Virus record (IMG/VR): IMGVR_UViG_3300025769_000531
Location: 1 to 30,757 of that record
Source: a virus
Length of the DNA: 30,757 nt
Reading direction: 5' to 3' (one strand)
A program made the position numbers and the translations under genes. Numbering within the stretch: the stretch's first letter is position 1; every line of letters begins with the position of its first letter. Below, in pieces: positions 21,010 through 28,405 of the stretch. The notes under the pieces are model-generated. The model made no database searches. It saw nothing but the letters and a program-made list of their open reading frames with translations, and was not told where the DNA came from.

Positions 21010-21125
21010 TACTCTTCCTTAAAGTTAATGTTTCGTTTCTTTCGTTTTTGGGGTGTTGCTCCTTTTTGCTTAAACTTTTTCTTGCGAAGAAATTTATTAG
21101 AGCGTTCTTGTTTCCTGTCGATCAT
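21009..21125 (-). CDS. 38-residue highly basic peptide between endonuclease I and RNR
   Basis: ATG 21125 overlaps the endonuclease I stop (ATGA), and its TAA shares one base with the RNR ATG (TAATG). The product is MIDRKQERSNKFLRKKKFKQ, KGATPQKRKKRNINFKEE, about 42 percent Lys/Arg. The exact double overlap on both sides fills what would otherwise be the only gap of more than 100 bases in this block, which argues that it is a gene. No family was recognised. It may bind nucleic acid, or mainly serve to couple translation into RNR, whose AAGGAAG site lies in its last codons. Confidence 0.7.
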   Translation of the reverse strand: MIDRKQERSNKFLRKKKFKQKGATPQKRKKRNINFKEE

Positions 21126-21598
21126 AGTCCTTCTTCTTTATAGTCCTTATTGATCCATCCATCTGGTAGCGACTCTTCACTGAACCATCTGAATCCTTTT
21201 GAGCTTGCCCACTCTGCGTGAGACCTTTTAGTTCCGTCTGTGCGTCTCTTTGCCTGAGGCATTGGCGCATTAGGGTCAGAAAACAAAAAGACTAGCTCGT
21301 AGTTTTCGGGCAGCGACTTGTTTATCCAAACGTATTTGGTATATTCAGGCGCATCCCAGAAGCGTCCTTTGGCTTCAAGAAGTATTGTCTTACCGTCTAT
21401 CTTTTTAACAAAGTCTGCATGATAGGTGTGTTCTACAACGTAGTCAACCTTTTTTGTGTGGATGTCCCACTCAGACAGTGGGCCAGAATGTAGTTTATAT
21501 TCCCAATGCGAGTCGTAGCCAACCGCTACGTCCTTTTCTCTGGGTCTAACAACTCTCTTTTTACGGTATCCTTTTCGAATGTTTGGCGCTTTACTCAA
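21122..21598 (-). CDS. T7-type endonuclease I (Holliday junction resolvase)
   Basis: A 158-residue protein close in length to T7 gp3 (149), the PD-(D/E)XK nuclease that cuts branched DNA and helps degrade host DNA. The four catalytic positions are visible: E33 in YDSHWEYKL, D62 in TYHADFVKKIDG, and E75/K77 in ILLEAKGRFWD. These correspond to T7 E20, D55, E65 and K67. Later segments (YELVFLFSDPNAPM, SHAEWASSKGFRWF, PDGWINKDYKEE) align in order with the C-terminal half of gp3. The start is TTG at 21598, overlapping the stop of the preceding 56-residue gene (TTGA) with AGGAG ten bases upstream. The rare start may limit expression. The N-terminus is strongly basic. Confidence 0.93.
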   Translation of the reverse strand: MSKAPNIRKGYRKKRVVRPREKDVAVGYDSHWEYKLHSGPLSEWDIHTKKVDYVVEHTYHADFVKKIDGKTILLEAKGRFWDAPEYTKYVWINKSLPENYELVFLFSDPNAPMPQAKRRTDGTKRSHAEWASSKGFRWFSEESLPDGWINKDYKEEGL

Positions 21599-21765
21599 TG
21601 TACTATTGCTCCTCTGCGTTCTATTTCTAACTCTAGAGCAGCATGAAGGTCATATAGCGCTTCATCTTCTACGGTATTAACGTCATTACCGCTTGTAAAG
21701 TGTGCAGCAAAACCAAGGATAATTATTTCAAGCGGGATTAGAACTCCCTGTTGATCATCTTCCAT
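21595..21765 (-). CDS. 56-residue acidic/hydrophobic small protein
   Basis: Read from ATG 21765 to TGA 21595: MEDDQQGVLIPLEIIILGFA, AHFTSGNDVNTVEDEALYDL, HAALELEIERRGAIVH. The frame starts 28 bases inside the preceding 102-residue gene and runs exactly into the TTG start of endonuclease I, so it fills the gap in a block where genes abut or overlap. No family was recognised. The acidic N-terminus and short hydrophobic part do not make a clear membrane segment. It carries the AGGAG used by endonuclease I near its 3' end. Confidence 0.65.
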   Translation of the reverse strand: MEDDQQGVLIPLEIIILGFAAHFTSGNDVNTVEDEALYDLHAALELEIERRGAIVH

Positions 21766-22046
21766 GTCTGCATCTCAGCTTTAATATCTTCTAGAGTGTA
21801 TGTATTAATAGGTCTTTCAGGCTGTCGAGCCACCAAACCCTTTAGTTTTTTGCGCACCCAGCGTGGAGAAAAGGTGCTAAGAAAAAACTTGTTGTTGGCA
21901 AAAACATGCGTCTGATCAGGGAGAAGTTCTTTGTAATTATCTAAAGTGATCTTCTTGGCTTCTTCTTCAGAGACTAATGTCTTTAACCAATCAACAAGAA
22001 TAGGTCCAACTTGTTTGTTGATTTGCTTTATTTTCTTTCTGTTCAT
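21738..22046 (-). CDS. Basic 102-residue protein of unknown function
   Basis: Starts MNRKKIKQINKQVGPILVDW at ATG 22046, overlapping the exonuclease stop by four bases (ATGA). Basic N-terminus, then helical LKTLVSEEEAKKITLDNYKE, FLSTFSPRWVRKKLKGLVAR and an acidic end ending in NREF. No known motif. It lies between two DNA nucleases and is translationally coupled to the first, suggesting a DNA-metabolism accessory. That is context only. Its last 28 bases overlap the following 56-residue gene. Confidence 0.72.
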   Translation of the reverse strand: MNRKKIKQINKQVGPILVDWLKTLVSEEEAKKITLDNYKELLPDQTHVFANNKFFLSTFSPRWVRKKLKGLVARQPERPINTYTLEDIKAEMQTWKMINREF

Positions 22047-22903
22047 AAAAGAATCTCTTCAACTCTTGGCTCTACCGCAACTTCAGTAAAATATACGGGG
22101 CCGTTAGAATATCTAAATGCTCTAAGTCCTTCGCCTTCGTTCGCGTCTGAGTAGCATTCAAACTTATAAGGACAGTATGCACAACCAGAAGGTAGTTTCA
22201 TGTTTCCTTTTTTACCTTCAGGTATAGGAGCATAACACCTGTCAGGAGGCGTGTCAACGGCAATTGCTGCCTTGACCTTTTTGATTTTTTCTTTTACGTT
22301 TGGCTTCTCTAGGTCGTCGGGCCGAAACAAACACAACTCACCGCTCTCTTTGTTGATAACAAGAAAGCCGCCGTTTTTTGTTTCTTCAGCAGTCTCGTAT
22401 CCAGACAGCTGTGCAAGATATCCAAAAGGATCGTTGTTGACTAGTGAGCCATCTTTAAATTTATTAAAAGAAAACCTTGAGGCTGTCTTAACGTCTACGA
22501 CTTGACCGTCTATCTTGCAGTCCATGTGTCCTAGTATGCCGTCTACGTTTACTTCTTTCTGTTCTGAAGTAACTTCATGGCCTGCCATTCGGACTAACAT
22601 CAAAACTATTTCTTCTAGGACGTGCCCATAAAGAAATTTAATTTGTGTTGAGCCGCTAACGGCGTGAGGGCTTGAGGCGTTTTTGCTTTCATACCATAGC
22701 TGCCGTAAAGGTCTTCCGATGTTAGACATTCGAAGCCTAAAGCTGTTATCAACTTCTCGTGGTTTAGACCAAGCAAGTATGCTTTCTTTCATACGTGAAA
22801 GGGTTAGGTCTAGTTCTTCTTCAGAGATATTTAATGCCTCTCCAGATGAAAGACCTTCTAGATTAGAATAAATATCTTGAATAAGTGTATCTAAATTTTT
22901 CAT
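22043..22903 (-). CDS. PD-(D/E)XK exonuclease, Cas4/RecB-like, with four-cysteine cluster
   Basis: A 286-residue protein. The nuclease core shows E97/E98 (YGHVLEEIVLML), D128 in ILGHMDCKIDG, D137 and K139 in QVVDVKTAS, and the RecB-type Q165...Y169 (YLAQLSGY). A C-terminal cysteine set C223, C241, C244 and C250 (CYAPIPEGKK, then SGCAYCPYKFEC) could hold an Fe-S cluster or zinc as in Cas4/AddB-type enzymes. All four visible ligands are near the C-terminus, unlike the usual Cas4 arrangement with one N-terminal cysteine. Its likely role is the 5'-3' exonuclease function (T7 gp6) for host DNA breakdown and phage recombination. It overlaps both neighbours by four bases. Confidence 0.88.
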   Translation of the reverse strand: MKNLDTLIQDIYSNLEGLSSGEALNISEEELDLTLSRMKESILAWSKPREVDNSFRLRMSNIGRPLRQLWYESKNASSPHAVSGSTQIKFLYGHVLEEIVLMLVRMAGHEVTSEQKEVNVDGILGHMDCKIDGQVVDVKTASRFSFNKFKDGSLVNNDPFGYLAQLSGYETAEETKNGGFLVINKESGELCLFRPDDLEKPNVKEKIKKVKAAIAVDTPPDRCYAPIPEGKKGNMKLPSGCAYCPYKFECYSDANEGEGLRAFRYSNGPVYFTEVAVEPRVEEILL

Positions 22904-23442
22904 TCTGATTCCAATTTGACTTGGTTAAGGATTTGACGGGCCTCTTCAATAGAACACTGAAACCATTCGCCTTGTTGATTAAACTTAGCAGCAAGTAGTT
23001 GATGAGCTTGAGACTCTGATGCTCGACGATCATTTACTCTACAAAAGAATTGTAACTCATAATCACGGAAAGGGCTAGAGGTTTGATAACCTTTTAGTCT
23101 GTCCATTGCATCTACAGCCATCCCAACTTTTACCCATCCTTCAAACGCAGGGTTAGTAATGATATATACTTCACCTTGCTTGGAAGACTTGTAGTTTTGT
23201 AAGGAACTAAATGCAGCTTCTTCAAATCCTTTATATCGTCCGGGCTTGTGTAGGGGGTGTGAAGCAGGAATATATTTTCCGTCTACATACATACGTTTTT
23301 TGTTTTTCTTAATGTATGGTCCTAATCGTCGCCTACCGCCGTCGCAACCAAGATAAAACTTTTCTCCGTTTTCCTCAAAAATATTTGTCTTGTAGTTTTT
23401 AGCTTCTTCCTCAGTGTGTCTCTGCCCAGTTGTTTCCAACAT
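22900..23442 (-). CDS. GIY-YIG nuclease-domain protein (T5orf172/MUG113-like) with N-terminal basic domain
   Basis: A 180-residue protein. Residues about 91-165 form a GIY-YIG fold of the T5orf172/MUG113 type: VYIITNPAFEGWVKVGMA (Y93, K106, G108), DRLKGYQTSSPF (R115), SESQAHQLLAAKF (E143, H147) and GEWFQCS. Residues 25-70 (KFYLGCDGGRRRLGPYIKKN, RMYVDGKYIPASHPLHKPGR) are basic and look like a separate DNA-binding module. The role is unknown. Such proteins occur in phages, sometimes as homing-type or host-DNA nucleases. The start ATG 23442 has GGAGAG six bases upstream and lies 32 bases inside the DNA polymerase gene. Confidence 0.85.
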   Translation of the reverse strand: MLETTGQRHTEEEAKNYKTNIFEENGEKFYLGCDGGRRRLGPYIKKNKKRMYVDGKYIPASHPLHKPGRYKGFEEAAFSSLQNYKSSKQGEVYIITNPAFEGWVKVGMAVDAMDRLKGYQTSSPFRDYELQFFCRVNDRRASESQAHQLLAAKFNQQGEWFQCSIEEARQILNQVKLESE

Positions 23443-25171
23443 TGTACTCTCCTGTTAGCTCACATTTTAAGTTAAAGTCTCTACCGGCTTGTTCGATTGC
23501 GGCAACGCCTAGCTCACCTACCTTATCCGCTACGTCTTTGTGTGCTTCAATCTGCCACTCATCGTGGACGTTAGCAACAAAGTGTGCGTCTAAGTCTTTC
23601 ATAGTTTCTTGTAGGTTGACCACTGCTTGTTTCATAACAATAGCACCAGCGCCCTGTAATAAGGTGTTTAGCGCTGCATGTTCTGACCGAACAAATAACT
23701 TACGTTTGTCCAGTCCTTTGAGGTATCCCCTTTTAGCTGCTCCCGCAACTCTGTCTTTAAGATGTTTAAATGCAGGGAGATTATCGAAGAAAGATTGTCT
23801 AAGTCTTCCACCATCTTTTGCGTCTCCTCCAACCACTGAACCAAGTTTAGCGTCTCCTGCTCCGTATAAGAGTGCATAGATGAAAGTTTTTGCCTGAGGT
23901 CTTGATTCAAGTCCCGCAGCAATTTGATTTGCTGTGTGTATGTCTCCGTTGAGAAGTTCATAAGTAAATCCCTCGTCGTTCATGTAGTGTGCTAACATTC
24001 GTAGCTCTAAGCCGCTGGCATCAATGCCTACTAATTTATAATTATCTTCAACTGTCCAACATTCTCGACACTCTTTGCCGTAAGGACTGCTTGCGCTTGG
24101 AACCTGTGCCATGTTGGGTCCGCTGTGTGTCATTCGGCCTGTAACTGCGCCATTAGTATTTACATAACCATGAATACGTCCATCGTCTTCCATCTCTTTA
24201 AACCAAGAGTTTATCTGAGCAATGCGCTTTTGCAACATTAAATACTCAGCGATGACAGCAGCTTCAGGTATATGTTTTATCTGCGATAATACTTTTTCAT
24301 CAACAATTGGCTGTCCCGTGGGCGTAAATTTTGCAGGCTTCCAACCAAACTCCACGAGATATTCTCCAATCTGTTTGCGAGAGCCAAGGTTAAAAGGTTC
24401 AGAATCACGACGAACAAGATTATCATTCGGATTCTCACATGCTTTTTGGTACTCTTCATCAGACAGTCTGACCTTCTTGGTTTCACCTTTGACTTGGGCC
24501 ATCTTAGAAACCTTACCAGCCTTTGTCATTGTTGGAACCAAAGTAATAAATGTTTCGCGTGGCTTGAATGTTTTATGCACACGCTTTTCGGCCTTATCAA
24601 TCTTTTGATTTAGCTCTGCCAAAAGACTCATCGCATGTTGTTGATCTAGCTTAAATCCTCTATCACGTTGTGCGTTAAGAATACGGTACACATCGTGTTC
24701 TAGTTTTATTGCTTGTGGACTAAACCCGACAGACTCTGTACGAGAAAGGTGCCGATAAACTTTATAATTAAGAGATACGTCCTGCGCACAATACTTTAAC
24801 ATTTCAGGTGTGTAATACTCAAAGTTATCATACTCAATCTTTCGATGGCGTAGCCTGTAGCCCCAGCCCTCAAGACCGTGACCTCCTTCTCGTGTTGGAT
24901 TAAACAGTCGAGAAAGTACAAGAGTATCTACAATCTTTATGCTGCCGTCGTCAAGATCAACGCCCATAAGATTCTTTATCACGGGTATATCGTACCCTAA
25001 GATATTATGTCCGATTAGTTTGTCTGCGCTTTGTAATAGTTTAATCCCTTTATCTATACATTCGGGACCGTACTCATAGGCCTTTCCGGTTTCTGTATCC
25101 ATTGCAACTAAACAAAAAATCTTTGTTGGCTGCAATCCATCTGCTTCAATGTCAAAGACATAAGCTGTCAT
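23411..25171 (-). CDS. Family A DNA polymerase with 3'-5' exonuclease (T7-type)
   Basis: A 586-residue replicative polymerase. The exonuclease domain has D7/E9 (FDIEADGL), LIGHNILGYD with D61, and YCAQD with D131, so proofreading is probably active. Polymerase motif A: GIDASGLELR (D384). Motif B / O-helix: RPQAKTFIYALLYG with R424, K428, Y432 and Y436. Motif C: VHDEW (D537, E538). Y432 is at the position equivalent to E. coli F762 and T7 Y526. The order and spacing follow T7 gp5 but the protein is about 118 residues shorter. This suggests that the thioredoxin-binding insertion is absent, so processivity may come by another route. GGAGAT precedes the ATG. It overlaps the primase-helicase stop by four bases. 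Confidence 0.97.
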   Translation of the reverse strand: MTAYVFDIEADGLQPTKIFCLVAMDTETGKAYEYGPECIDKGIKLLQSADKLIGHNILGYDIPVIKNLMGVDLDDGSIKIVDTLVLSRLFNPTREGGHGLEGWGYRLRHRKIEYDNFEYYTPEMLKYCAQDVSLNYKVYRHLSRTESVGFSPQAIKLEHDVYRILNAQRDRGFKLDQQHAMSLLAELNQKIDKAEKRVHKTFKPRETFITLVPTMTKAGKVSKMAQVKGETKKVRLSDEEYQKACENPNDNLVRRDSEPFNLGSRKQIGEYLVEFGWKPAKFTPTGQPIVDEKVLSQIKHIPEAAVIAEYLMLQKRIAQINSWFKEMEDDGRIHGYVNTNGAVTGRMTHSGPNMAQVPSASSPYGKECRECWTVEDNYKLVGIDASGLELRMLAHYMNDEGFTYELLNGDIHTANQIAAGLESRPQAKTFIYALLYGAGDAKLGSVVGGDAKDGGRLRQSFFDNLPAFKHLKDRVAGAAKRGYLKGLDKRKLFVRSEHAALNTLLQGAGAIVMKQAVVNLQETMKDLDAHFVANVHDEWQIEAHKDVADKVGELGVAAIEQAGRDFNLKCELTGEYNVGNNWAETH

Positions 25172-26811
25172 ATTTCATCTCCAAACTCATCAATCATAGT
25201 ATCTATATCTACTTCTGATAAGCGTCCGGTTTCTTTGTCGTAAAACAAGTGTGTTGCAAGTCCGACATCGCCTGTGTATCTAGACTTTAGTACACGTACT
25301 TTAGTTGTACATGCAACCATAGGGTCGTCAGACTGTTGGTTACGCTCTAAGCTTATCACACAGTCGCTTAGTTGCGCAATAGATTGAGACCCACGTAAAT
25401 GATTTAGTGCTGTCTCAATACCATTCTCGTGACCTCGATCACCCTGTGTACGTCGCAAGTGTGAAACAAGAATCATTCCACAGCCTGTCTCTTCTACGAG
25501 AGTTCGAAGTCTGTGCATAATCATGTCAATAGCTTTACGCTCATCGGGGTCATCGGATAAAAGAACTAGCATGTGGAGGTGGTCAAGAACTATCCACTTG
25601 CAGTCACAACCAATGATCATGTACCGCAGTTTGCTAAATACACTTTCGAGGTCGTTCATGCCGAGGTGACCATAGACCCACACACGATCTTTATTGTCGC
25701 CGTCAAACATTTGGTGGTGTATCTGGCGAAGGTCGTCTTGATCAAAAAGATTACGAACACTGTCGAGGTGCAGTCGGGCATCAGCTTCAATAGAAAGTAT
25801 GCCGTCGATTGTACGCTGCCAGTTTTCTTCGAGGGCCATAACGCCTACGTTGTCTCTAGTCTTTTTGATCAGCCAGTGTTCCAGTTCTCGTGTGACGCTA
25901 GACTTGCCAAGGCCAGTGCCACCCGTCAAAGTAACTAACTCGCCTGCACGTAAGCCTTCAAGCTTTTCATTGAGACCCTTCCACGGAAAAGGAATAGAGT
26001 CTTTGCGTGTACGGTGCAAATAGTTTTCGACGTTTTCTGAAACATTGAGGACACCCGAAGGCGTGTAAAGCTTGGCGTTCCACCAGTGATGTACAAAAGA
26101 CTTGTGTTGTCCAGCACGCAACATGTCGTTAGCGTCTTTGAAGTCTACCGGAAGCTCCATAATTTTAGCTTTGCCCGGCCTCAAAAGCTTTGCGACTTTC
26201 TTTGCAGCGTCACGACCATGCTTGTCGTTGTCAAAACAAATGATAATATTATCGAAAGATTCTAGAAACTCTAGGCTGTCTTTCACATCACGATCTGCTG
26301 ACTGTGCGCCATTGCGAATAGACACTACAGGCCATTGCGACCCCATCAATTCGTAGGCTGACATGGCATCTACTTCACCCTCGACAAGGGTAATGTATTT
26401 ACCACCAGATTGAAAAAGCTGTTGACCAAAAAGGCCAGCACCTTTGTTGGTTCCTGTCCACAAAAAATTCTTATCGGGCTTGCGAATCTTAGAACCAATT
26501 TGCTCGTTGCCAGAATAGTAAGGATATACATGCTCAACAATCTGGCCTGTTGAGTCTTTGACAGAGCGAACTCTGTATTTCTTTGCGGTTTGTAGGCTGA
26601 TATTTCTATCAGATAATGGGTAAAACTCTCCGTGATTTGTATTCATGGGTGCCTTCTGGAAGTTAGTAATAGAAGTCACATTGTTTTCCTGTTTAGGTTT
26701 TGGAGTAAAAACTCCGCAGCTAAAACATTTGACAGATCCGTCATCGTTCATAGCTGCGCAGTCAGAACCCCCACACTCAGTGCAGGGGATATGAGTTTGA
26801 ACAAAAGACAT
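25168..26811 (-). CDS. Bifunctional DNA primase-helicase (T7 gp4-like)
   Basis: A 547-residue protein. The N-terminal zinc ribbon has C10, C13, C29 and C32 (PCTECGG ... KCFSCG). The TOPRIM primase core has E144 and D148 in LVEGEVDA and D194/D196 in CFDNDKHG. The RecA/DnaB-type helicase has Walker A GGTGLGKSS (K303), catalytic Glu near MALEEN (E328), Walker B IVLDHLHML (D410), and motifs H3/H4 around ILVSHLRR and HLRGSQSIAQLSD. It unwinds the fork and lays primers for the polymerase encoded directly downstream. Length and domain order match T7 gp4 (566). GAGG precedes the ATG. There is no sign of an internal second start as in T7 gp4B, but this cannot be excluded by eye. Confidence 0.97.
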   Translation of the reverse strand: MSFVQTHIPCTECGGSDCAAMNDDGSVKCFSCGVFTPKPKQENNVTSITNFQKAPMNTNHGEFYPLSDRNISLQTAKKYRVRSVKDSTGQIVEHVYPYYSGNEQIGSKIRKPDKNFLWTGTNKGAGLFGQQLFQSGGKYITLVEGEVDAMSAYELMGSQWPVVSIRNGAQSADRDVKDSLEFLESFDNIIICFDNDKHGRDAAKKVAKLLRPGKAKIMELPVDFKDANDMLRAGQHKSFVHHWWNAKLYTPSGVLNVSENVENYLHRTRKDSIPFPWKGLNEKLEGLRAGELVTLTGGTGLGKSSVTRELEHWLIKKTRDNVGVMALEENWQRTIDGILSIEADARLHLDSVRNLFDQDDLRQIHHQMFDGDNKDRVWVYGHLGMNDLESVFSKLRYMIIGCDCKWIVLDHLHMLVLLSDDPDERKAIDMIMHRLRTLVEETGCGMILVSHLRRTQGDRGHENGIETALNHLRGSQSIAQLSDCVISLERNQQSDDPMVACTTKVRVLKSRYTGDVGLATHLFYDKETGRLSEVDIDTMIDEFGDEI

Positions 26812-26812
26812 A

Positions 26813-27043
26813 TTAGTCCTCTACTGGTTCAGATTCCTCTTCTGTGACAATAGCTTCTTCAGTTAGAAACTCTTGTACTTTTGCGTGTAGTGCAACAGCC
26901 GCAGCTTGTGCGATAACCATGCGGTCTTCAAGACCTCGCACATCCTGTTCTGCCGTAACTAAAAGCTGGAAGGCCTTTTGGCCCTCCGGTACTAAAGATT
27001 CTACATCGTATGCAGTGCCTTCATGAACATAAGTAACGCTCAT
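26813..27043 (-). CDS. Small acidic protein between SSB and primase-helicase (DUF6447-like?)
   Basis: A 76-residue acidic protein, MSVTYVHEGTAYDVESLVPE then GQKAFQLLVTAEQDVRGLED, IAQAAAVALHAKVQEFLTEE and an acidic tail. The layout is a short 'xxxxYDxxxL' beta start followed by a long helix with LEDxxxIAQAA. This resembles a family of small phage proteins that I loosely link to DUF6447. The link is uncertain. It overlaps the SSB stop by one base. It is likely a minor replication-module protein. Confidence 0.7.
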   Translation of the reverse strand: MSVTYVHEGTAYDVESLVPEGQKAFQLLVTAEQDVRGLEDRMVIAQAAAVALHAKVQEFLTEEAIVTEEESEPVED

Positions 27044-27465
27044 TATATTTCATCCTCCTCTTCTTCAACATCAAACTCAGCACCATCGGGTGCATCATAC
27101 TCTACAAGATCTAGAACTTGCATAGCTTGAAAGTCCAAGCCACGGAAGTCTTGACCATTCCATTGTGTTTCCCATTCTTTGTACTGCACTTTTACATGGG
27201 AACCATTACCAACTGTTACGTTGATTTCTCGCTTGCTCTTATCGTAAAGCTTTGGTGCCTCACGAATCATACCACGAGGACCATCAACTTTACGCTTGAT
27301 GATAAGCGCTGGACCTTCGTCCATATCTTTTACAGTAAAACCACGGTTGCGGAAACTGTCGGCTACCTCGTCATCGACTACGAGATTAACAGAATACGCT
27401 GGTGTGTATTTAGTGTTTGGCGTAGTGACAAACGACCAGTACGCTCTGCCTTCAAGAACTGCCAT
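27043..27465 (-). CDS. Single-stranded DNA-binding protein, T7 gp2.5-like
   Basis: A 140-residue protein with an OB-fold-like core: MAVLEGRAYWSFVTTPNTKY, YSVNLVVDDEVADSFRNRGF, ALIIKRKVDG and SHVKVQYKEWETQWNG. It ends in a strongly acidic tail (EFDVEEEEDEI), as in T7 gp2.5 and bacterial SSB, where the tail contacts polymerase and helicase. It is shorter than gp2.5 (232). Gene order SSB, primase-helicase, polymerase supports the call. GGAG stands seven bases before the ATG. Assignment rests on tail, core pattern and position, with no unique motif. Confidence 0.82.
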   Translation of the reverse strand: MAVLEGRAYWSFVTTPNTKYTPAYSVNLVVDDEVADSFRNRGFTVKDMDEGPALIIKRKVDGPRGMIREAPKLYDKSKREINVTVGNGSHVKVQYKEWETQWNGQDFRGLDFQAMQVLDLVEYDAPDGAEFDVEEEEDEI

Positions 27466-27468
27466 ATT

Positions 27469-27687
27469 TTATCTCCTGTATAGATAATTAATAAAGTTTG
27501 GTATTTGCTTGAGGATAAAATCCTCGTTTAGTTCGACACCTTGATCGACTGCCTCCATCTTAATCCATGTCTGCATCAATGTCAAGGCCTCTTCTGCTGG
27601 TAAATGTACGCCCAGCATCATAGCGAATGCACGGGCAAGCACGTCTTCTATTAGTTCATCGTGTGTTAAATCGTTGTATTCATACAC
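27469..27687 (-). CDS. Small helical acidic protein, unknown
   Basis: A 72-residue protein (MYEYNDLTHDELIEDVLARA, HLPAEEALTLMQTWIKMEAV, IPNFINYLYRR) with GAGG two bases plus a short spacer before ATG. It is mostly helical and acidic with no cysteine. No family was recognised. It precedes SSB by three bases. It may be an early regulatory or host-takeover peptide; this is positional inference. Confidence 0.7.
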   Translation of the reverse strand: MYEYNDLTHDELIEDVLARAFAMMLGVHLPAEEALTLMQTWIKMEAVDQGVELNEDFILKQIPNFINYLYRR

Positions 27688-27694
27688 CTCGCTC

Positions 27695-27940
27695 TCACTC
27701 TGTTAAGGTTGCTGTTAAGAGAGTGTTAAGTTTAACAGTATCTAAAAGATAGTTGAACTCTTCTGCTCCCAAGTCTGAAGACATTGTAATAGCACCGTCT
27801 GTTTCTGTCAAGAGTATGAACGTACCATGTGCATTATTACCAACCTCCTCACTAATCTTATCTACAGCCCTTTCAATCTTTTCAGCAAGACTTAGCTCTG
27901 TAGTTTTAGATTTTCCGAAGTCCCCTGTTACAACCTTCAT
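27695..27940 (-). CDS. Small protein of unknown function
   Basis: An 81-residue protein: MKVVTGDFGKSKTTELSLAE, then KIERAVDKISEEVGNNAHGT and FILLTETDGAITMSSDLG. Mixed alpha/beta in appearance. No known motif; the GKSKTT segment resembles but does not match a P-loop. Its ATG overlaps the DUF3310 stop by four bases (ATGA), so it is probably made together with it. Confidence 0.7.
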   Translation of the reverse strand: MKVVTGDFGKSKTTELSLAEKIERAVDKISEEVGNNAHGTFILLTETDGAITMSSDLGAEEFNYLLDTVKLNTLLTATLTE

Positions 27941-28227
27941 GAGTTTGCTTCTTCTATCAAACGGTCAATGTACCACCTACATTTTCTAAGGTCTTCAATG
28001 GGCTTACCCTTATAATCATATCGCCACAGGTACTTGAGTGCATTGCCCTTGAGATAACCTCGAAACTCATTCTCAGGCATCGAAGCTTTGATTGCTTCAA
28101 TAGCCTCAATAGCTCCTTTATTGTAGTGGTCTGGTCTTGTCACAGGATCAGCAGACTTTCGAATAGAAAGATCATTTAACTTTCTCATGGCGTCCCAACG
28201 GTCTGGACTTATATCATCTATAGACAT
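27937..28227 (-). CDS. DUF3310 protein
   Basis: A 96-residue protein with the DUF3310 signature: DPVTRPDHYNKGAIEAIEAI, FRGYLKGNALKYLWRYDYKG and DLRKCRWYIDRLIEE. DUF3310 is a widespread phage family, sometimes annotated as a nucleotide kinase-like protein without strong proof. It lies in the nucleotide/replication block, consistent with a role in nucleotide metabolism or DNA replication. Its ATG shares one base with the stop of the preceding 56-residue gene, and GGAG (eight bases upstream) lies in that gene's last codons. Confidence 0.93.
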   Translation of the reverse strand: MSIDDISPDRWDAMRKLNDLSIRKSADPVTRPDHYNKGAIEAIEAIKASMPENEFRGYLKGNALKYLWRYDYKGKPIEDLRKCRWYIDRLIEEANS

Positions 28228-28397
28228 TAATATTCTCCTTCACGAATTTTCTGCAGTATATCATAGGTCTGTTGGTAACTCAAGTTTAAAGCTTCAAGAC
28301 CCTTGAGTATTGCAGCATAGTTTGGGCTATCGCTACAATAAATATTCATAAACACAAGGTCTGAGATGATTGCTTCAACATCGGTTGCTTCAAGCAT
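28227..28397 (-). CDS. 56-residue small protein upstream of DUF3310
   Basis: ATG 28397 has an excellent AGGAGG site four bases upstream. The frame reads MLEATDVEAIISDLVFMNIY, CSDSPNYAAILKGLEALNLS, YQQTYDILQKIREGEY and ends at TAA 28227, sharing one base with the DUF3310 start. It is helical and acidic, and no family was recognised. The strong ribosome-binding site and the tight fit between neighbours make it a confident gene. Confidence 0.8.
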   Translation of the reverse strand: MLEATDVEAIISDLVFMNIYCSDSPNYAAILKGLEALNLSYQQTYDILQKIREGEY

Positions 28398-28405
28398 AAT
28401 GCCTC

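Noticed and set aside
23430-23879. 149-codon plus-strand frame opposite the DNA polymerase gene
   Set aside because: It runs antisense through polymerase motifs B and C; the composition is Ser/Cys/Pro-rich shadow sequence without start signals.
27695-27940. GKSKTT in the 81-residue protein as a P-loop
   Set aside because: It lacks the GxxxxGK[ST] spacing and a following Walker B motif.
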